32,098 bases of DNA from a virus: the IMG/VR virus record IMGVR_UViG_3300046533_000085, positions 1-32,098 of that record; one strand, written 5' to 3'. Shown in pieces: positions 1-7,845 of the stretch. The first letter of the stretch is position 1. Each line of letters starts with the position of its first letter. The position numbers and the translations under genes are program-made. The notes under the pieces are model-generated. The model was not told the origin of the DNA. It saw only the letters and a list, made by a program, of their open reading frames with translations, and searched no databases.

Positions 1-128
1 ATTTCGCAAAAAAGATCGGGTTTTTTAGATGTCGTCGGAACGTCAGCATTCGAGCGGGCTTGGTCGCCCGCGTTCATGTGCCGGTTGAACACGGTGCAGC
101 ACCGTTGCACCTTGAGGGAGGGCTCGGA

Positions 129-380
129 ATGTTATCGCTGACCGGTATCGTTTTGGGCCTCATCAACATCGCGATTTACGTGGCGATCTTGGTGTTGGTC
201 GGGCTGATCGTCGTTTGGTTTGCGAGCTGGTTAAACTTTCCGATCCCGCAGAATATCCAGCGCGTTTACATGGTGATCGTGGCGTTGATCGCGCTTTATC
301 TGATCTTGGCGTTGCTGTTCGGCCTACCGATGCCGGGGCCGATCCGGCTGGTCGGTCGGCATCATGCGATGGTGATGTGA
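129..380 (+). CDS. Small two-TM membrane protein upstream of terminase
   Basis: An 83-residue protein with two hydrophobic segments, roughly residues 8-35 and 46-66, joined by a short loop containing FPIPQNIQ. The frame is open back to the left edge of the window, but the ATG at 129 is chosen because it has a strong Shine-Dalgarno sequence (GGAGG at 117-121, seven bases upstream). It ends immediately before the terminase small subunit start at 381, so the two are probably co-translated. I do not recognise a family. Position and size would permit a holin-like or other inner-membrane role, but the lysis genes of this phage lie about 28 kb away, so I make no functional claim. Confidence 0.6.
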   Translation: MLSLTGIVLGLINIAIYVAILVLVGLIVVWFASWLNFPIPQNIQRVYMVIVALIALYLILALLFGLPMPGPIRLVGRHHAMVM

Positions 381-824
381 ATGGTAACACCGACCAAGCT
401 TAGGCTGTTACGCGGCAACCCGAGCCGCACGCCGATAGGGCCCGAGCCGGAACCGCAGATTACCGCCGACGTGCCGCCACCGCCCGAGCATCTGAGCCCC
501 GAGGCCGTCGCCGAGTGGCACAAGATCGCGCCGGAATTACACCGCATCGGCTTGCTGACGATGGCCGACCTCGCGGCGTTCGGTGGCTGGTGTGAAATTA
601 TGGCGCGTTGGATCAAGGCCGAGCGCGAGCTGCACGGGCAAAGCTACACAGTGGCGACCGACGAGGGTGGCACCAAGATCAATCCACTGGTCAGCATCGC
701 TAACACGGCGTTGCGTGACATGGTGCATTGTGCGGCGCAGTTTGGCATGACACCGGCGGGCCGGGCCCGGCTTAATGCGGGCATCACGCGACCGCCGAAA
801 AAGTTTAGCGGGCTTGTTTCATAA
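381..824 (+). CDS. terS: Phage terminase small subunit, P27 family
   Basis: A 147-residue protein with the hallmarks of P27-type small terminases: a basic N-terminus followed by a proline-rich linker (PEPEPQITADVPPPPEHL), then the helical stretch LSPEAVAEWHKIAPEL and LTMADLAAFGGWC, and a C-terminal region with INPLVSIANTALRDM. Small terminases recognise packaging sites on concatemeric DNA and recruit the large subunit to start head filling. The ATG at 381 abuts the stop of the upstream membrane protein, and the stop lies two bases before the large-subunit start, typical of a packaging operon. The family call rests on these conserved blocks plus adjacency to an unambiguous large terminase. Confidence 0.93.
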   Translation: MVTPTKLRLLRGNPSRTPIGPEPEPQITADVPPPPEHLSPEAVAEWHKIAPELHRIGLLTMADLAAFGGWCEIMARWIKAERELHGQSYTVATDEGGTKINPLVSIANTALRDMVHCAAQFGMTPAGRARLNAGITRPPKKFSGLVS

Positions 825-826
825 CC

Positions 827-2437
827 ATGCAAGCTAAGCCGAGGCGAACGGCGAAGGGCAAAAAGCGCGCCGCCGATGTGATCCGGTTCATCGAAAAGCT
901 GACGGTGCCGTCTGGCAAGGGCGAGGGCCAGCCGTTCAAGCTGGAAAAATGGCAGAAAGATTTCATCCGCGACATCTATGAGCCGCACACCGAGGACGGT
1001 CGGCGCGTGGTGCGCCGGGCGATCCTGTCGATGGCGCGCAAAAACGGCAAGACCGCGCTGATCGCGTGCATCGTGCTGGCGCATCTGATCGGGCCCGAGC
1101 GGATCAACAACGGCGAGATTTATTCGGCGGCCAACGACCGCGATCAGGCGGCGATCATCTACAAGTTTGCCCGCCAGATCGTCGAGCGCGAGCCCGAGCT
1201 GTTGCTGCAACTCGACATCGTCAAATCGACCAAGACCATGATCGGGCGTTCGACCGGCTCGGTGTATCGCGCGATCTCGGCCGAGGCCGGAACCAAGCAC
1301 GGCTATCTGCCGAGCGTGGTGATCTATGACGAGCTGGCGCAAGCCAAAAATCGCGACCTCTATGATGTGCTTGATACCTCATTCGGGGCGCGCGCCGAGC
1401 CGCTGTTTATTACGATCTCGACGCAGAGCAACGATCCCGAGCATATCCTTTCGCGCTTGATCGATGACGGGCTCGGCGGCCACGACCCGAGCATCGTCTG
1501 CCATCTGCATGCCGCCGACGAGGATTGCGACCTCGGCGATCAGCGGCAATGGAAGCAAGCCAACCCGGCGCTTGGCACGTTCCGCGACCGCGCCGATCTG
1601 GCGGCGGCCATCGGCAAGGCCAAGCGGATGCCCGCCGACGAGCCAAAGGTGCGCAACCTTTTATTGAATCAGCGCGTCTCACCGGCCTCGATCCTGATCA
1701 GCCGCGCCGAGTGGATGGCGTGCGCCGGTCCCGTTTCGTTTGAACCCGGGGAGGATGTTTTCCTTGCGCTGGACCTATCGAACACGCTCGACCTGTCGGC
1801 TTTGCTTATGGGCTCGGCGGATGATGTCGCGCGAGTGCAACCCTATTTCTGGAAACCCGTCGACCAGCTCGCCGAGCAAAGCTTTCGCGATTTCGGGTCG
1901 GGCAACCATCGCTACGTCGAATGGAAAGAGGCTGGACATATCGAGGTCACCGGCGGGCGCTCTATCGATAAAGCCGCCATCGCCCGGCGGATCGCCGAGC
2001 TAAGCGGGCGCTTCAATGTGCGCGCGCTGGTCTATGACCGCTGGCGGATCGAGGACCTGTTGCGCGAATTCGATCACATCGGACTCGAGGCGTTCAAGGC
2101 CGAGCCCGAGCCCGACCTCGGCCAGCCGATGAAAACCCTGCCGCGTTCCGGCTTGCGCTTGGTGCCGTGGGGCCAAGGTTTTAAGGACATGGCCCCGGCC
2201 ATCGACGCGCTCGAAAGCGCCGTGGTCGAGCGCAAGCTCATTCATCCCAACAACCCATGTCTGAATTGGAACATGGCGAACGCGGTGGCGGTGATGGACC
2301 CGGCGGGCGGCCGCAAGCTCGACAAGGACAAGAGCCGATTCCGCATCGACGGTGCGGTGGCGCTGGCCATGCTGATGGGTTACCGGGCGCGCAGCCGGAT
2401 GCGGCCCGTGGTCGACATCGATACGCTGGTCGGATGA
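827..2437 (+). CDS. terL: Phage terminase large subunit (ATPase/nuclease)
   Basis: The 536-residue packaging motor. The N-terminal ATPase shows a Walker A-type loop MARKNGKT (about residues 69-76), a Walker B VVIYDE (164-169) and the coupling motif TISTQSN (196-202). The C-terminal RNase H-like nuclease has acidic strands VFLALDLSNT (about 310-320), ALVYDRW (near 405) and a late DGAVALAML (about 511-519). It cuts concatemeric DNA and pumps it through the portal. Length and motif order fit the HK97-like Terminase_1 class. It starts two bases after terS stops and its stop overlaps the next start codon as ATGA. All key motifs are present and I see no frameshift. Confidence 0.96.
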   Translation: MQAKPRRTAKGKKRAADVIRFIEKLTVPSGKGEGQPFKLEKWQKDFIRDIYEPHTEDGRRVVRRAILSMARKNGKTALIACIVLAHLIGPERINNGEIYSAANDRDQAAIIYKFARQIVEREPELLLQLDIVKSTKTMIGRSTGSVYRAISAEAGTKHGYLPSVVIYDELAQAKNRDLYDVLDTSFGARAEPLFITISTQSNDPEHILSRLIDDGLGGHDPSIVCHLHAADEDCDLGDQRQWKQANPALGTFRDRADLAAAIGKAKRMPADEPKVRNLLLNQRVSPASILISRAEWMACAGPVSFEPGEDVFLALDLSNTLDLSALLMGSADDVARVQPYFWKPVDQLAEQSFRDFGSGNHRYVEWKEAGHIEVTGGRSIDKAAIARRIAELSGRFNVRALVYDRWRIEDLLREFDHIGLEAFKAEPEPDLGQPMKTLPRSGLRLVPWGQGFKDMAPAIDALESAVVERKLIHPNNPCLNWNMANAVAVMDPAGGRKLDKDKSRFRIDGAVALAMLMGYRARSRMRPVVDIDTLVG

Positions 2438-2865
2438 ACATCATGCAATTGCGCGGCAAGGTGAGCTGGTTCGGCGGCCCCGAGGATATGGGCGTCAGCG
2501 CCAGCGAGGGCTTGGCGTTCATCTATGACGTGGCAACCGCGCCGCATCTGTTCCTGGCAACGCAACCGCCCGGCACCTCGGGGCTGGCGCGGCGGCTCAA
2601 CCCGCTGGTGCCGTACATCGCGACGCGATGGGACTATGAGCAATTCCCCAAGGACATGCTGGCCAGCATGCAGTATTGCGCGCTGGTGACGGCGCTCGAC
2701 ACCGGGCGGGCGTTCCGCGCATGGCCCGCCGATTGGGGCCCGCATGTCGACACCGGGCGGGTCGCCGATATTAGTTTGGGGCTGATGGATTATCTGGAGA
2801 TCGAAACCGACTGCGAGGTGTTGGTCGATTTCCCGGTATCGCCATCGCGGGCCTTGGTTGCCTAG
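2434..2865 (+). CDS. RlpA-like double-psi beta-barrel protein (putative)
   Basis: A 143-residue protein whose start overlaps the terL stop (ATGA), so it is translationally coupled to packaging. Two blocks resemble the RlpA / double-psi beta-barrel fold: an N-terminal KVSWFGG...GVSASEG (residues 9-26), comparable to the ASWYG...G..TA.GE entry of RlpA, and a C-terminal PADWGPHV.TGRVADIS (98-114), comparable to the NDRGP.V.GRIIDLS motif with its catalytic Asp. Asp100 and Asp112 occupy those positions. There is no signal peptide or lipobox, so if it is active it would need phage-mediated release or would act on the virion. RlpA proteins cleave denuded peptidoglycan glycans; whether this one does is inference. 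The similarity is motif-level only. Confidence 0.55.
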   Translation: MNIMQLRGKVSWFGGPEDMGVSASEGLAFIYDVATAPHLFLATQPPGTSGLARRLNPLVPYIATRWDYEQFPKDMLASMQYCALVTALDTGRAFRAWPADWGPHVDTGRVADISLGLMDYLEIETDCEVLVDFPVSPSRALVA

Positions 2866-2949
2866 AGATCGTCGGCCTTGACCGGCGTCACCGGCTCTTT
2901 GCTTGGTGGGCACGGTGACGCTGATCGTTTTCGCCTGTTGGCCGATGGT

Positions 2950-2992
2950 GGCGGCGGCGGTGTTTACGGACAGCCGCCGCCGTTATTTTTTT
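2950..2992 (+). terminator. Rho-independent terminator after packaging genes
   Basis: A 9-bp perfect GC stem (GGCGGCGGC at 2950-2958 with GCCGCCGCC at 2973-2981) is followed by a T-rich run (TTATTTTTTT, 2983-2992). It is oriented to stop rightward transcription from the terS-terL operon. Its T-tract runs into the stop codon of the reverse-strand gene at 2991, where the two units meet tail to tail. Confidence 0.8.
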
Positions 2993-3230
2993 AAAGCGCC
3001 GGGAGTGGGCCATCGGCAGCGGTTTGTTTCGCCGTGGCTTTGCGCGCGGCTTGCTCTTGCGCCCGGGTTTCGCGTTTGCGTTTTTCCAACCGCGCAAGCG
3101 TGCGCTGTGCGGCCTTGATCTTGTCGCTCGACTTGATGATGCCGCTGATCGCGGCGTCGCGCTGAGCTATCGCGCGGTCGAGATGTTTGCGCGCGTCGGT
3201 CAATTGCGTTTCGATACGTTGCAGAGTCAT
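2991..3230 (-). CDS. Small coiled-coil protein, unknown function
   Basis: A 79-residue, highly charged protein predicted to be one long alpha-helix: heptad-like spacing from IETQLTDARKHL through RTLARLEKRKRE, then an Ala/Gln/Lys-rich tail. Codons are read leftward. The ATG at 3230-3228 is supported by a good ribosome-binding site (AAAGGA, six bases upstream). It is the only reverse-strand gene inside the structural block, lying between a rightward terminator and a divergent intergenic region that contains a palindrome, so it is likely a separate transcription unit. No recognised domain. It could be a regulator-associated or lysogenically expressed protein, but the sequence does not show this. 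Confidence 0.6.
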   Translation of the reverse strand: MTLQRIETQLTDARKHLDRAIAQRDAAISGIIKSSDKIKAAQRTLARLEKRKRETRAQEQAARKATAKQTAADGPLPAL

Positions 3231-3253
3231 TGTTTGCGTCCTTTGTTATTCGC

Positions 3254-3270
3254 CGCGTGACCATCACGCG
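3254..3270. promoter_or_regulatory. Operator-like palindrome in divergent intergenic region
   Basis: A perfect inverted repeat CGCGTGA-CCA-TCACGCG (7-bp arms, 3-base spacer) lies 24-40 bases upstream of the reverse-strand gene starting at 3230. A TAAAAT hexamer resembling a -10 box on the reverse strand lies just beyond it at 3284-3279, though I find no convincing -35 box at the right distance. A dyad of this size next to a promoter is compatible with a repressor-binding site, but it could also be an RNA hairpin in the 5' leader. The rest of 3231-3457 is AT-richer than its surroundings and holds no gene. Confidence 0.4.
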
Positions 3271-3457
3271 ACAAAACAATTTTACCAAACAACACAACAC
3301 ACGTGCTGCGCGAACCAAACCGCGGCGCGAATTTGTCAACGATCACGTGCGCGATTCCGAAATAGCTCAACGAAAATAAATTGCATTCATGCTTTTCGTG
3401 ACGGCGTGCGCTGACGCGCGCGCAAGTTGAAACGAGCTCAAAAACTGGAGATCTAAA

Positions 3458-3829
3458 ATGCCACTCGCAATCCTCGACGGCCCGACCATCGCACGCGGTG
3501 AATCTCTGTCCGACGGCATCGATTGCTCGTCGGGCGAAATCGTGCGGATCACGGTGCCGCAGGAATACACCGAGGCCAACATGACGTTTCAGGTGTCGAC
3601 CGACGGCAATTTTTTCAACGATCTGTTCGACGACAACGGTGACGAGATCACCATCACCGCCGGGCCGGATACCGCGATCTACATCAGCGGGCGATGGGTC
3701 CGCTCGGTGGCGTTCCTCAAGCTGCGTTCGGGCTCGCGCGATGCGCCGGTGGTGCAGCGCGAGGATTGCAAATTCGCCATCGCGGTCGACACCGACGCCG
3801 TAGCCGGTGGGCTCGGCAGCAAGCTGTGA
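3458..3829 (+). CDS. Hypothetical phage structural protein, beta-rich
   Basis: A 123-residue acidic protein with no signal peptide or membrane segment. It contains alternating beta-strand-like stretches (EIVRITVPQEY, MTFQVSTDGNFF, ITITAGPDTAIYIS, FLKLRSGS), suggesting a small beta-sandwich. A clear ribosome-binding site (GGAG) lies shortly before the ATG at 3458. It is the first gene of the rightward transcript that carries the capsid genes, and its stop overlaps the GTG start of a tiny membrane peptide. Its position beside the capsid gene would suit a head-decoration or similar virion protein, but I do not recognise a family and that role is inferred from position only. Confidence 0.7.
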   Translation: MPLAILDGPTIARGESLSDGIDCSSGEIVRITVPQEYTEANMTFQVSTDGNFFNDLFDDNGDEITITAGPDTAIYISGRWVRSVAFLKLRSGSRDAPVVQREDCKFAIAVDTDAVAGGLGSKL

Positions 3830-3906
3830 CCCGGCACGCCTTTGGTTTGATCGTGCTGACGCTGGTGGTCGTCGCAATCCTGATGGTCGTGTTCACAAAG
3901 TTCTGA
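3826..3906 (+). CDS. 26-residue single-TM peptide
   Basis: A GTG start at 3826 overlaps the stop of the preceding gene (GTGA), followed by 26 codons to TGA at 3904-3906. The product is almost entirely one hydrophobic helix (GLIVLTLVVVAILMVVF) with a short basic N-terminus and a C-terminal TKF. Eight bases later the capsid fusion begins with its own GGGCACC-ATG context, so this peptide fills the gap in a coupled operon. Small single-TM proteins of this kind occur among phage late genes but have no assigned role. The non-ATG start and small size make the call tentative. Confidence 0.45.
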   Translation: MTRHAFGLIVLTLVVVAILMVVFTKF

Positions 3907-3913
3907 GGGCACC

Positions 3914-6037
3914 ATGACAAAACCGGCAGCCGTGGTCCGCAAGGCCGACATCGAGCCCGAGGACGATGAAAGCTATTATGATTTCATGTCGCGCTGCGTC
4001 GACGACGAGGGCATCGACGAGGACGAATGTCAGCTTGCATGGGATGACCGCAGCGGCGAAAGCGCCGTGGTGCACAAGACCAGCCACGCCTCGAAAGCCG
4101 ACGGCCTCGATTTCATCCTGAGCGACGAAACGCCGGATCGGTTCGGCGACGTGATCTCGGCGGATGGCTGGTCGCTCGACAATTTCAAGAAAAACCCTAT
4201 CGCGCTGTTCGGCCACAGCTCGAGCTTTCCGATTGGCACTTGGAAGGGTTTGCACGTCAAGGACGGTGGGCTGCGCGGGCATCTGCAATTGGCCCCGGCG
4301 GGCACCAGCGAACGGATCGACGAGATTCGCAAGCTGGTCGAGGCCGGGATATTGCGCGCGGTGTCGGTCGGCTTTGTGCCGATTGAAAAACAAACGATGG
4401 ACGCGCGCGCCGATAGCATGTTCGGCCCGTTCAAATATCTCAAACAGGAACTGGTTGAGACTTCGCTGGTTTCGATCCCGGCCAACCCGAACGCGTTGGC
4501 CGTCGCCAAGAGCCTGAAAGTTTCCGACGCCACGATCCGCATGGTGTTCGCCAAGCACGGCGACCGAGACACCGCGCGGCAACGGCAAGCACGCCTGACA
4601 TCACGCACATCACAAGGCAAAACCATGTCGACGCTTGCACAACGCATTAAAGACGCCGAACAACGCTCGCTCGCCGCTCGCGACAAGCTGTCGGCGCATC
4701 TGGATAAATCCGACGACAACAACGTCACCGACGCCGATCTGGAGGCACGGCAATCGCTCAATGACGAAATCGTCAAGGCTGAGCGCACGCTCGAGTCGCT
4801 GCGCGAATCCGAGCGCCACCTCGGCACCACCAGCGAGGACGGGCGGCAACCGCAAATAACCAGGTCGTCGGTCCCGGCGGTGATCAACGGTAGCACCGCG
4901 ATGACACAGCCGCGCCCGTTTAGCGTCGCTGCAAAAAAGCTACAGCCACTCGACTTCTTGGTGCGCGCCGGTGCCATCCAATTGCTGGCCCATCGCGAGC
5001 GCAAATCGCTCGACGAAATTCGCCGCATGATCTACGGCGACGACGAGGCGACCAAGGTGGTGCTGGAGTGGCAGACCAAGGCCGCCAGCGCGCCCGCCAT
5101 GACGACGGTGGTCGGATGGGCCGCCGAGCTGGTGCAACAGATCGTCGTCGACTTCATGGCGACGCTGACACCGAAAAGCGTGTTTCCGCGCCTGTCGGGT
5201 GCGGGGCTGTCGCTGACGTTTGGCCGCAACGGCAAGATCATCATCCCGACCCGGTCCCGCACGCCAACCATCGCGGGCTCGTTCGTCGGTGAAGGTCTGC
5301 CGATCCCGGTGCGGCAAGGTGCATTCACGTCGCAGACTCTCACGCCAAAAAAGATGGCGGTGATCACGACGTGGACCAAAGAACTCGACGAGCATTCGGT
5401 GCCCGCCATCGAGGGCTTGATGCGCGACGCAATCCAAATGGACACCGCCATGTCGCTCGATGCGGTGTTGCTCGATGCCAACGCCGCGACGGTGGTGCGC
5501 CCGCCCGGCATTCTCAACGGTGTAGCCGGTCTGACGCCAACGGCGGGCGGCGGTTTTACCGCGTTGGTCGCCGACATCAAACAACTCACCAATGCGTTGT
5601 TGACCGGCACGCTCGGCAACCTCCGCAGCCCGGTGTGGTTGATGAACCCGGCACAGGTCAACAGCATCGGCCTTGTCGCGGCACCGGGCGCGGGCGTGTT
5701 CCCGTTCCGCGACGAGATTTCGCGCGGCACGCTCGGCGGCTGGCCGGTGATCGATTCCGGCACGGTGCCGATCAACACCGTGATCGTGGTCGACGCTGCC
5801 GACTTCGTCAGCGTGTCCGGTGATGCACCGCGCTTTGAGATCAGCGATCAGGCGACGCTGCACATGGAGGACACCACGCCGACCGACATCAGCACAGCGG
5901 GTTCGCCCGCCGTGGTCGCATACCCGGCCAAGTCGATGTTCCAGACCGACATGCTGGCGCTGCGGCTGATCCTGCCGGTCAATTGGTGTCTGCGCCGCAC
6001 CGGCGTGGTCGCTTGGGTCGCTGGCGTGACTTGGTAG
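3914..6037 (+). CDS. HK97-family prohead protease - major capsid protein fusion
   Basis: One continuous 707-codon frame carries two head functions. Residues about 45-200 are a prohead protease (peptidase family U35): His101 in LFGHSSSFP, Ser151 in AVSVGF, and the E.SLVSIPANPNA block near 182-194. Residues 238-320 form a charged coiled coil resembling the HK97 delta (scaffold) domain. From about 330 onward it is a major capsid protein (WAAELVQQIVVDFM, SFVGEGLPIPV, TPKKMAVITTWTKEL, PPGILNGVAG). The protease matures the prohead by removing the delta region. Met238 (ATG at 4625) could be an internal start giving capsid protein alone, but its upstream GGCAAAACC is only a weak ribosome-binding site. 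An acidic 50-residue leader precedes the protease. Confidence 0.93.
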   Translation: MTKPAAVVRKADIEPEDDESYYDFMSRCVDDEGIDEDECQLAWDDRSGESAVVHKTSHASKADGLDFILSDETPDRFGDVISADGWSLDNFKKNPIALFGHSSSFPIGTWKGLHVKDGGLRGHLQLAPAGTSERIDEIRKLVEAGILRAVSVGFVPIEKQTMDARADSMFGPFKYLKQELVETSLVSIPANPNALAVAKSLKVSDATIRMVFAKHGDRDTARQRQARLTSRTSQGKTMSTLAQRIKDAEQRSLAARDKLSAHLDKSDDNNVTDADLEARQSLNDEIVKAERTLESLRESERHLGTTSEDGRQPQITRSSVPAVINGSTAMTQPRPFSVAAKKLQPLDFLVRAGAIQLLAHRERKSLDEIRRMIYGDDEATKVVLEWQTKAASAPAMTTVVGWAAELVQQIVVDFMATLTPKSVFPRLSGAGLSLTFGRNGKIIIPTRSRTPTIAGSFVGEGLPIPVRQGAFTSQTLTPKKMAVITTWTKELDEHSVPAIEGLMRDAIQMDTAMSLDAVLLDANAATVVRPPGILNGVAGLTPTAGGGFTALVADIKQLTNALLTGTLGNLRSPVWLMNPAQVNSIGLVAAPGAGVFPFRDEISRGTLGGWPVIDSGTVPINTVIVVDAADFVSVSGDAPRFEISDQATLHMEDTTPTDISTAGSPAVVAYPAKSMFQTDMLALRLILPVNWCLRRTGVVAWVAGVTW

Positions 6038-6076
6038 CCCGCGATCCCGCTTAACCTTAACAAGGAAACCAAACCG

Positions 6077-6421
6077 ATGACCGACGAACACACCAAGGCC
6101 GACGCCGCCGCAAAGCAACAGCAAGAGGCGACGAAAAAACATGCCGACGACATGAAAAAGCGACTCGCGGACGAGCGCACCGCCCGCGAAAAGGCGTCGA
6201 AGGAAACCGCCAAGACGGCGGGCGAGGCGAAGCCAACGCCGACCCAAGAGGAAAACGATCTTGCGGCGTTGGGCGTTCACCTCGATGAGCATGAACCGGA
6301 CGGCTCGCCGCCGGATGCACACGTGCCGCCCGACGTGTACGGGACTCCGCAAAACAAAAAGCTGGAGGCCGACAGGTCGAGCGGCGGCTACACCACAAGG
6401 ACCGCGCAGCCGAAATCATGA
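6077..6421 (+). CDS. Hypothetical charged coiled-coil protein between capsid and portal
   Basis: A 114-residue hydrophilic protein: residues 1-55 form a Lys/Glu/Ala-rich helix (AKQQQEATKKHADDMKKRL...), residues 60-100 are acidic and Pro-rich (DEHEPDGSPPDAHVPPDVYG), and the end is disordered. AAGGAAA at 6062-6068 serves as ribosome-binding site for the ATG at 6077. The stop overlaps the portal start (ATGA at 6418). No family is recognised. Composition and location beside capsid and portal would be compatible with a scaffold-like or assembly helper, but a delta-type scaffold already exists in the capsid fusion, so this remains speculation. Confidence 0.7.
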   Translation: MTDEHTKADAAAKQQQEATKKHADDMKKRLADERTAREKASKETAKTAGEAKPTPTQEENDLAALGVHLDEHEPDGSPPDAHVPPDVYGTPQNKKLEADRSSGGYTTRTAQPKS

Positions 6422-7845
6422 CGGTGCGCGGTTTTATCTCAAGGATTGCGGGCCAGCTCATCGCCAAAGGCGAAGGCGACTATCGGGCTGGCCCGTACTA
6501 TCTGCCGGTGACCGGCGGTTGGCTGCCCGACGGCGCGCCGGACAATTGGTGGCAGCTCGGTATCAACCCGGTGAGCGGCGGCCAAGGCGCGATGGTCGAG
6601 GCTTGCGTTTCGGCCTATTCGCAAACCGTGGCAATGTGCCCCGGCGATCATTGGCGCTTGCAGGACAACGGCGGGCGCGAGCGTGTCACCACCTCGGCGC
6701 TGTCGCGAATCTTGCGGCGGCCCAACGATTATCAATCGATCTCGGATTTTTTGCTCAACGCGACGCGCGGGCTGTATCTGACCGGCAACGCATATGCGCT
6801 GGCGCTGCGCAACGACCGCTTTGAGGTCGACGAGCTGCATCTGATGAATCCCGATCTGAGTTATCCGCGCGTTGCCTACAATGGCGAAATTTTCTATGCG
6901 CTCGGCGGCAACGATGTGCTGTCGCGCCGGATCGGCTCACTCGAGCAATTGATCGTGCCGATGCGCGACGTGCTGCATATCCGGTTGCACACCACGCGCA
7001 AAACACCGGCCCCGCTGGTCGGCGAGTCGCCGATTGTCGCCGCCTATAACGACATCGCCGTCAGCTCGGCCATTGCCGCGCAACAGGCGAATTTCTATCG
7101 CAACGAGGCGCGCCCGTCGGCGGTGCTGTCGACCGATCTAGTCCTCGACAAGGATCAGGTCGCCAAGGTGCGCGACGCCTGGAACGAGCAAGCCAAGGGC
7201 ATGAATCGCGGCGGCACGCCGATCCTGACGGCGGGGCTCAAGGTGTCGCCGTGGGCCGTTGCTGGCAAGGATGCCGCCACCGCCGACATGTTGAAGCTAT
7301 CAAACGAGGCCATCGCGCTGGCGTTCCGCATTCCGCTGCCGATCCTTGGGATCACCTCGGGGCCGGTCAATTCGACCGAAACCCTGATGCAGCAATGGAT
7401 TGCCTCGGGCTTGGGCTTTGCGCTCAACCACATCGAGGAAAGCGTCGGGCTGTTGTTCAACCTCGACGGCCAGCCTGACGAATATGTCGAGTTCGACACG
7501 GCGGCGCTGTTGCGCTCGGCGTTCAAGGATCGCATCGAGGGGCTGGCGCGCGCGGTGCAGGGCGGCATCTATGCGCCCGACGAGGCCCGCGCGCTGGAGG
7601 GTTACGGCAAGGTGCCGGGCGGCTACGGCAAGGAACCGCGAGTCCAGCAACAGGTCGTGCCGCTGTCGGCGGCGGAAAACATACCGGCGGCACCGGGCCC
7701 CGGCGCGCCGCCGCCCGCGCCGCCGCCGGGCGGTGAGCCGCCGCCGCCCAAGGCCGAGCAACCGAAAGGCTTGACCGATGCAGACCGAAATCGAATCCGC
7801 CGCCAGATCAGAAACGCACATCGAGTCAATCGGCTCGCTGGCTGA
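6418..7845 (+). CDS. Phage portal protein, HK97 family
   Basis: A 475-residue portal, the dodecameric ring at the capsid vertex through which DNA enters and leaves and onto which the tail docks. Diagnostic blocks include ACVSAYSQTVA near the N-terminus, LRRPNDYQS, LLNATRGLYLTGNAYA, the loop VLHIR, PLVGESPI, and the C-terminal NEAIALAFRIPLPILG...NSTETLMQQW. Residues about 425-455 are a Pro/Gly/Ala-rich spacer ahead of a short basic tail (DADRNRIRRQIRNAHR). The ATG at 6418 overlaps the preceding stop. The final 68 bases overlap the next gene in another frame. It lies downstream of the capsid gene, the reverse of the usual HK97 order. Confidence 0.95.
   Translation: MTVRGFISRIAGQLIAKGEGDYRAGPYYLPVTGGWLPDGAPDNWWQLGINPVSGGQGAMVEACVSAYSQTVAMCPGDHWRLQDNGGRERVTTSALSRILRRPNDYQSISDFLLNATRGLYLTGNAYALALRNDRFEVDELHLMNPDLSYPRVAYNGEIFYALGGNDVLSRRIGSLEQLIVPMRDVLHIRLHTTRKTPAPLVGESPIVAAYNDIAVSSAIAAQQANFYRNEARPSAVLSTDLVLDKDQVAKVRDAWNEQAKGMNRGGTPILTAGLKVSPWAVAGKDAATADMLKLSNEAIALAFRIPLPILGITSGPVNSTETLMQQWIASGLGFALNHIEESVGLLFNLDGQPDEYVEFDTAALLRSAFKDRIEGLARAVQGGIYAPDEARALEGYGKVPGGYGKEPRVQQQVVPLSAAENIPAAPGPGAPPPAPPPGGEPPPPKAEQPKGLTDADRNRIRRQIRNAHRVNRLAG

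Noticed and set aside
8-26. AAAAAA-GATCGGG-TTTTTT inverted repeat at the left edge
   Set aside because: An all-AT 6-bp stem is too weak for a terminator, and the window edge hides its context.
54-71. GCGGGC/GCCCGC hairpin near the left edge as a terminator
   Set aside because: A 6-bp stem without a T-tract on either strand.
2903-3118. Rightward frame with a hydrophobic start (MVGTVTLIVFACWP...) after the RlpA-like gene
   Set aside because: It starts at TTG without a ribosome-binding site, runs through a strong terminator, and is antisense to a better-supported reverse gene.
3333-3361. TTGTCA as a -35 box for the rightward 3458 transcript (or TTGACA on the other strand)
   Set aside because: No acceptable -10 hexamer occurs at 16-18 bases on either strand.
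4940-6352. 470-codon reverse-strand open frame opposite the capsid gene
   Set aside because: Long antisense frames are common in GC-rich coding DNA; the composition is Arg/His-rich low-information and the forward frame is an unambiguous capsid protein.
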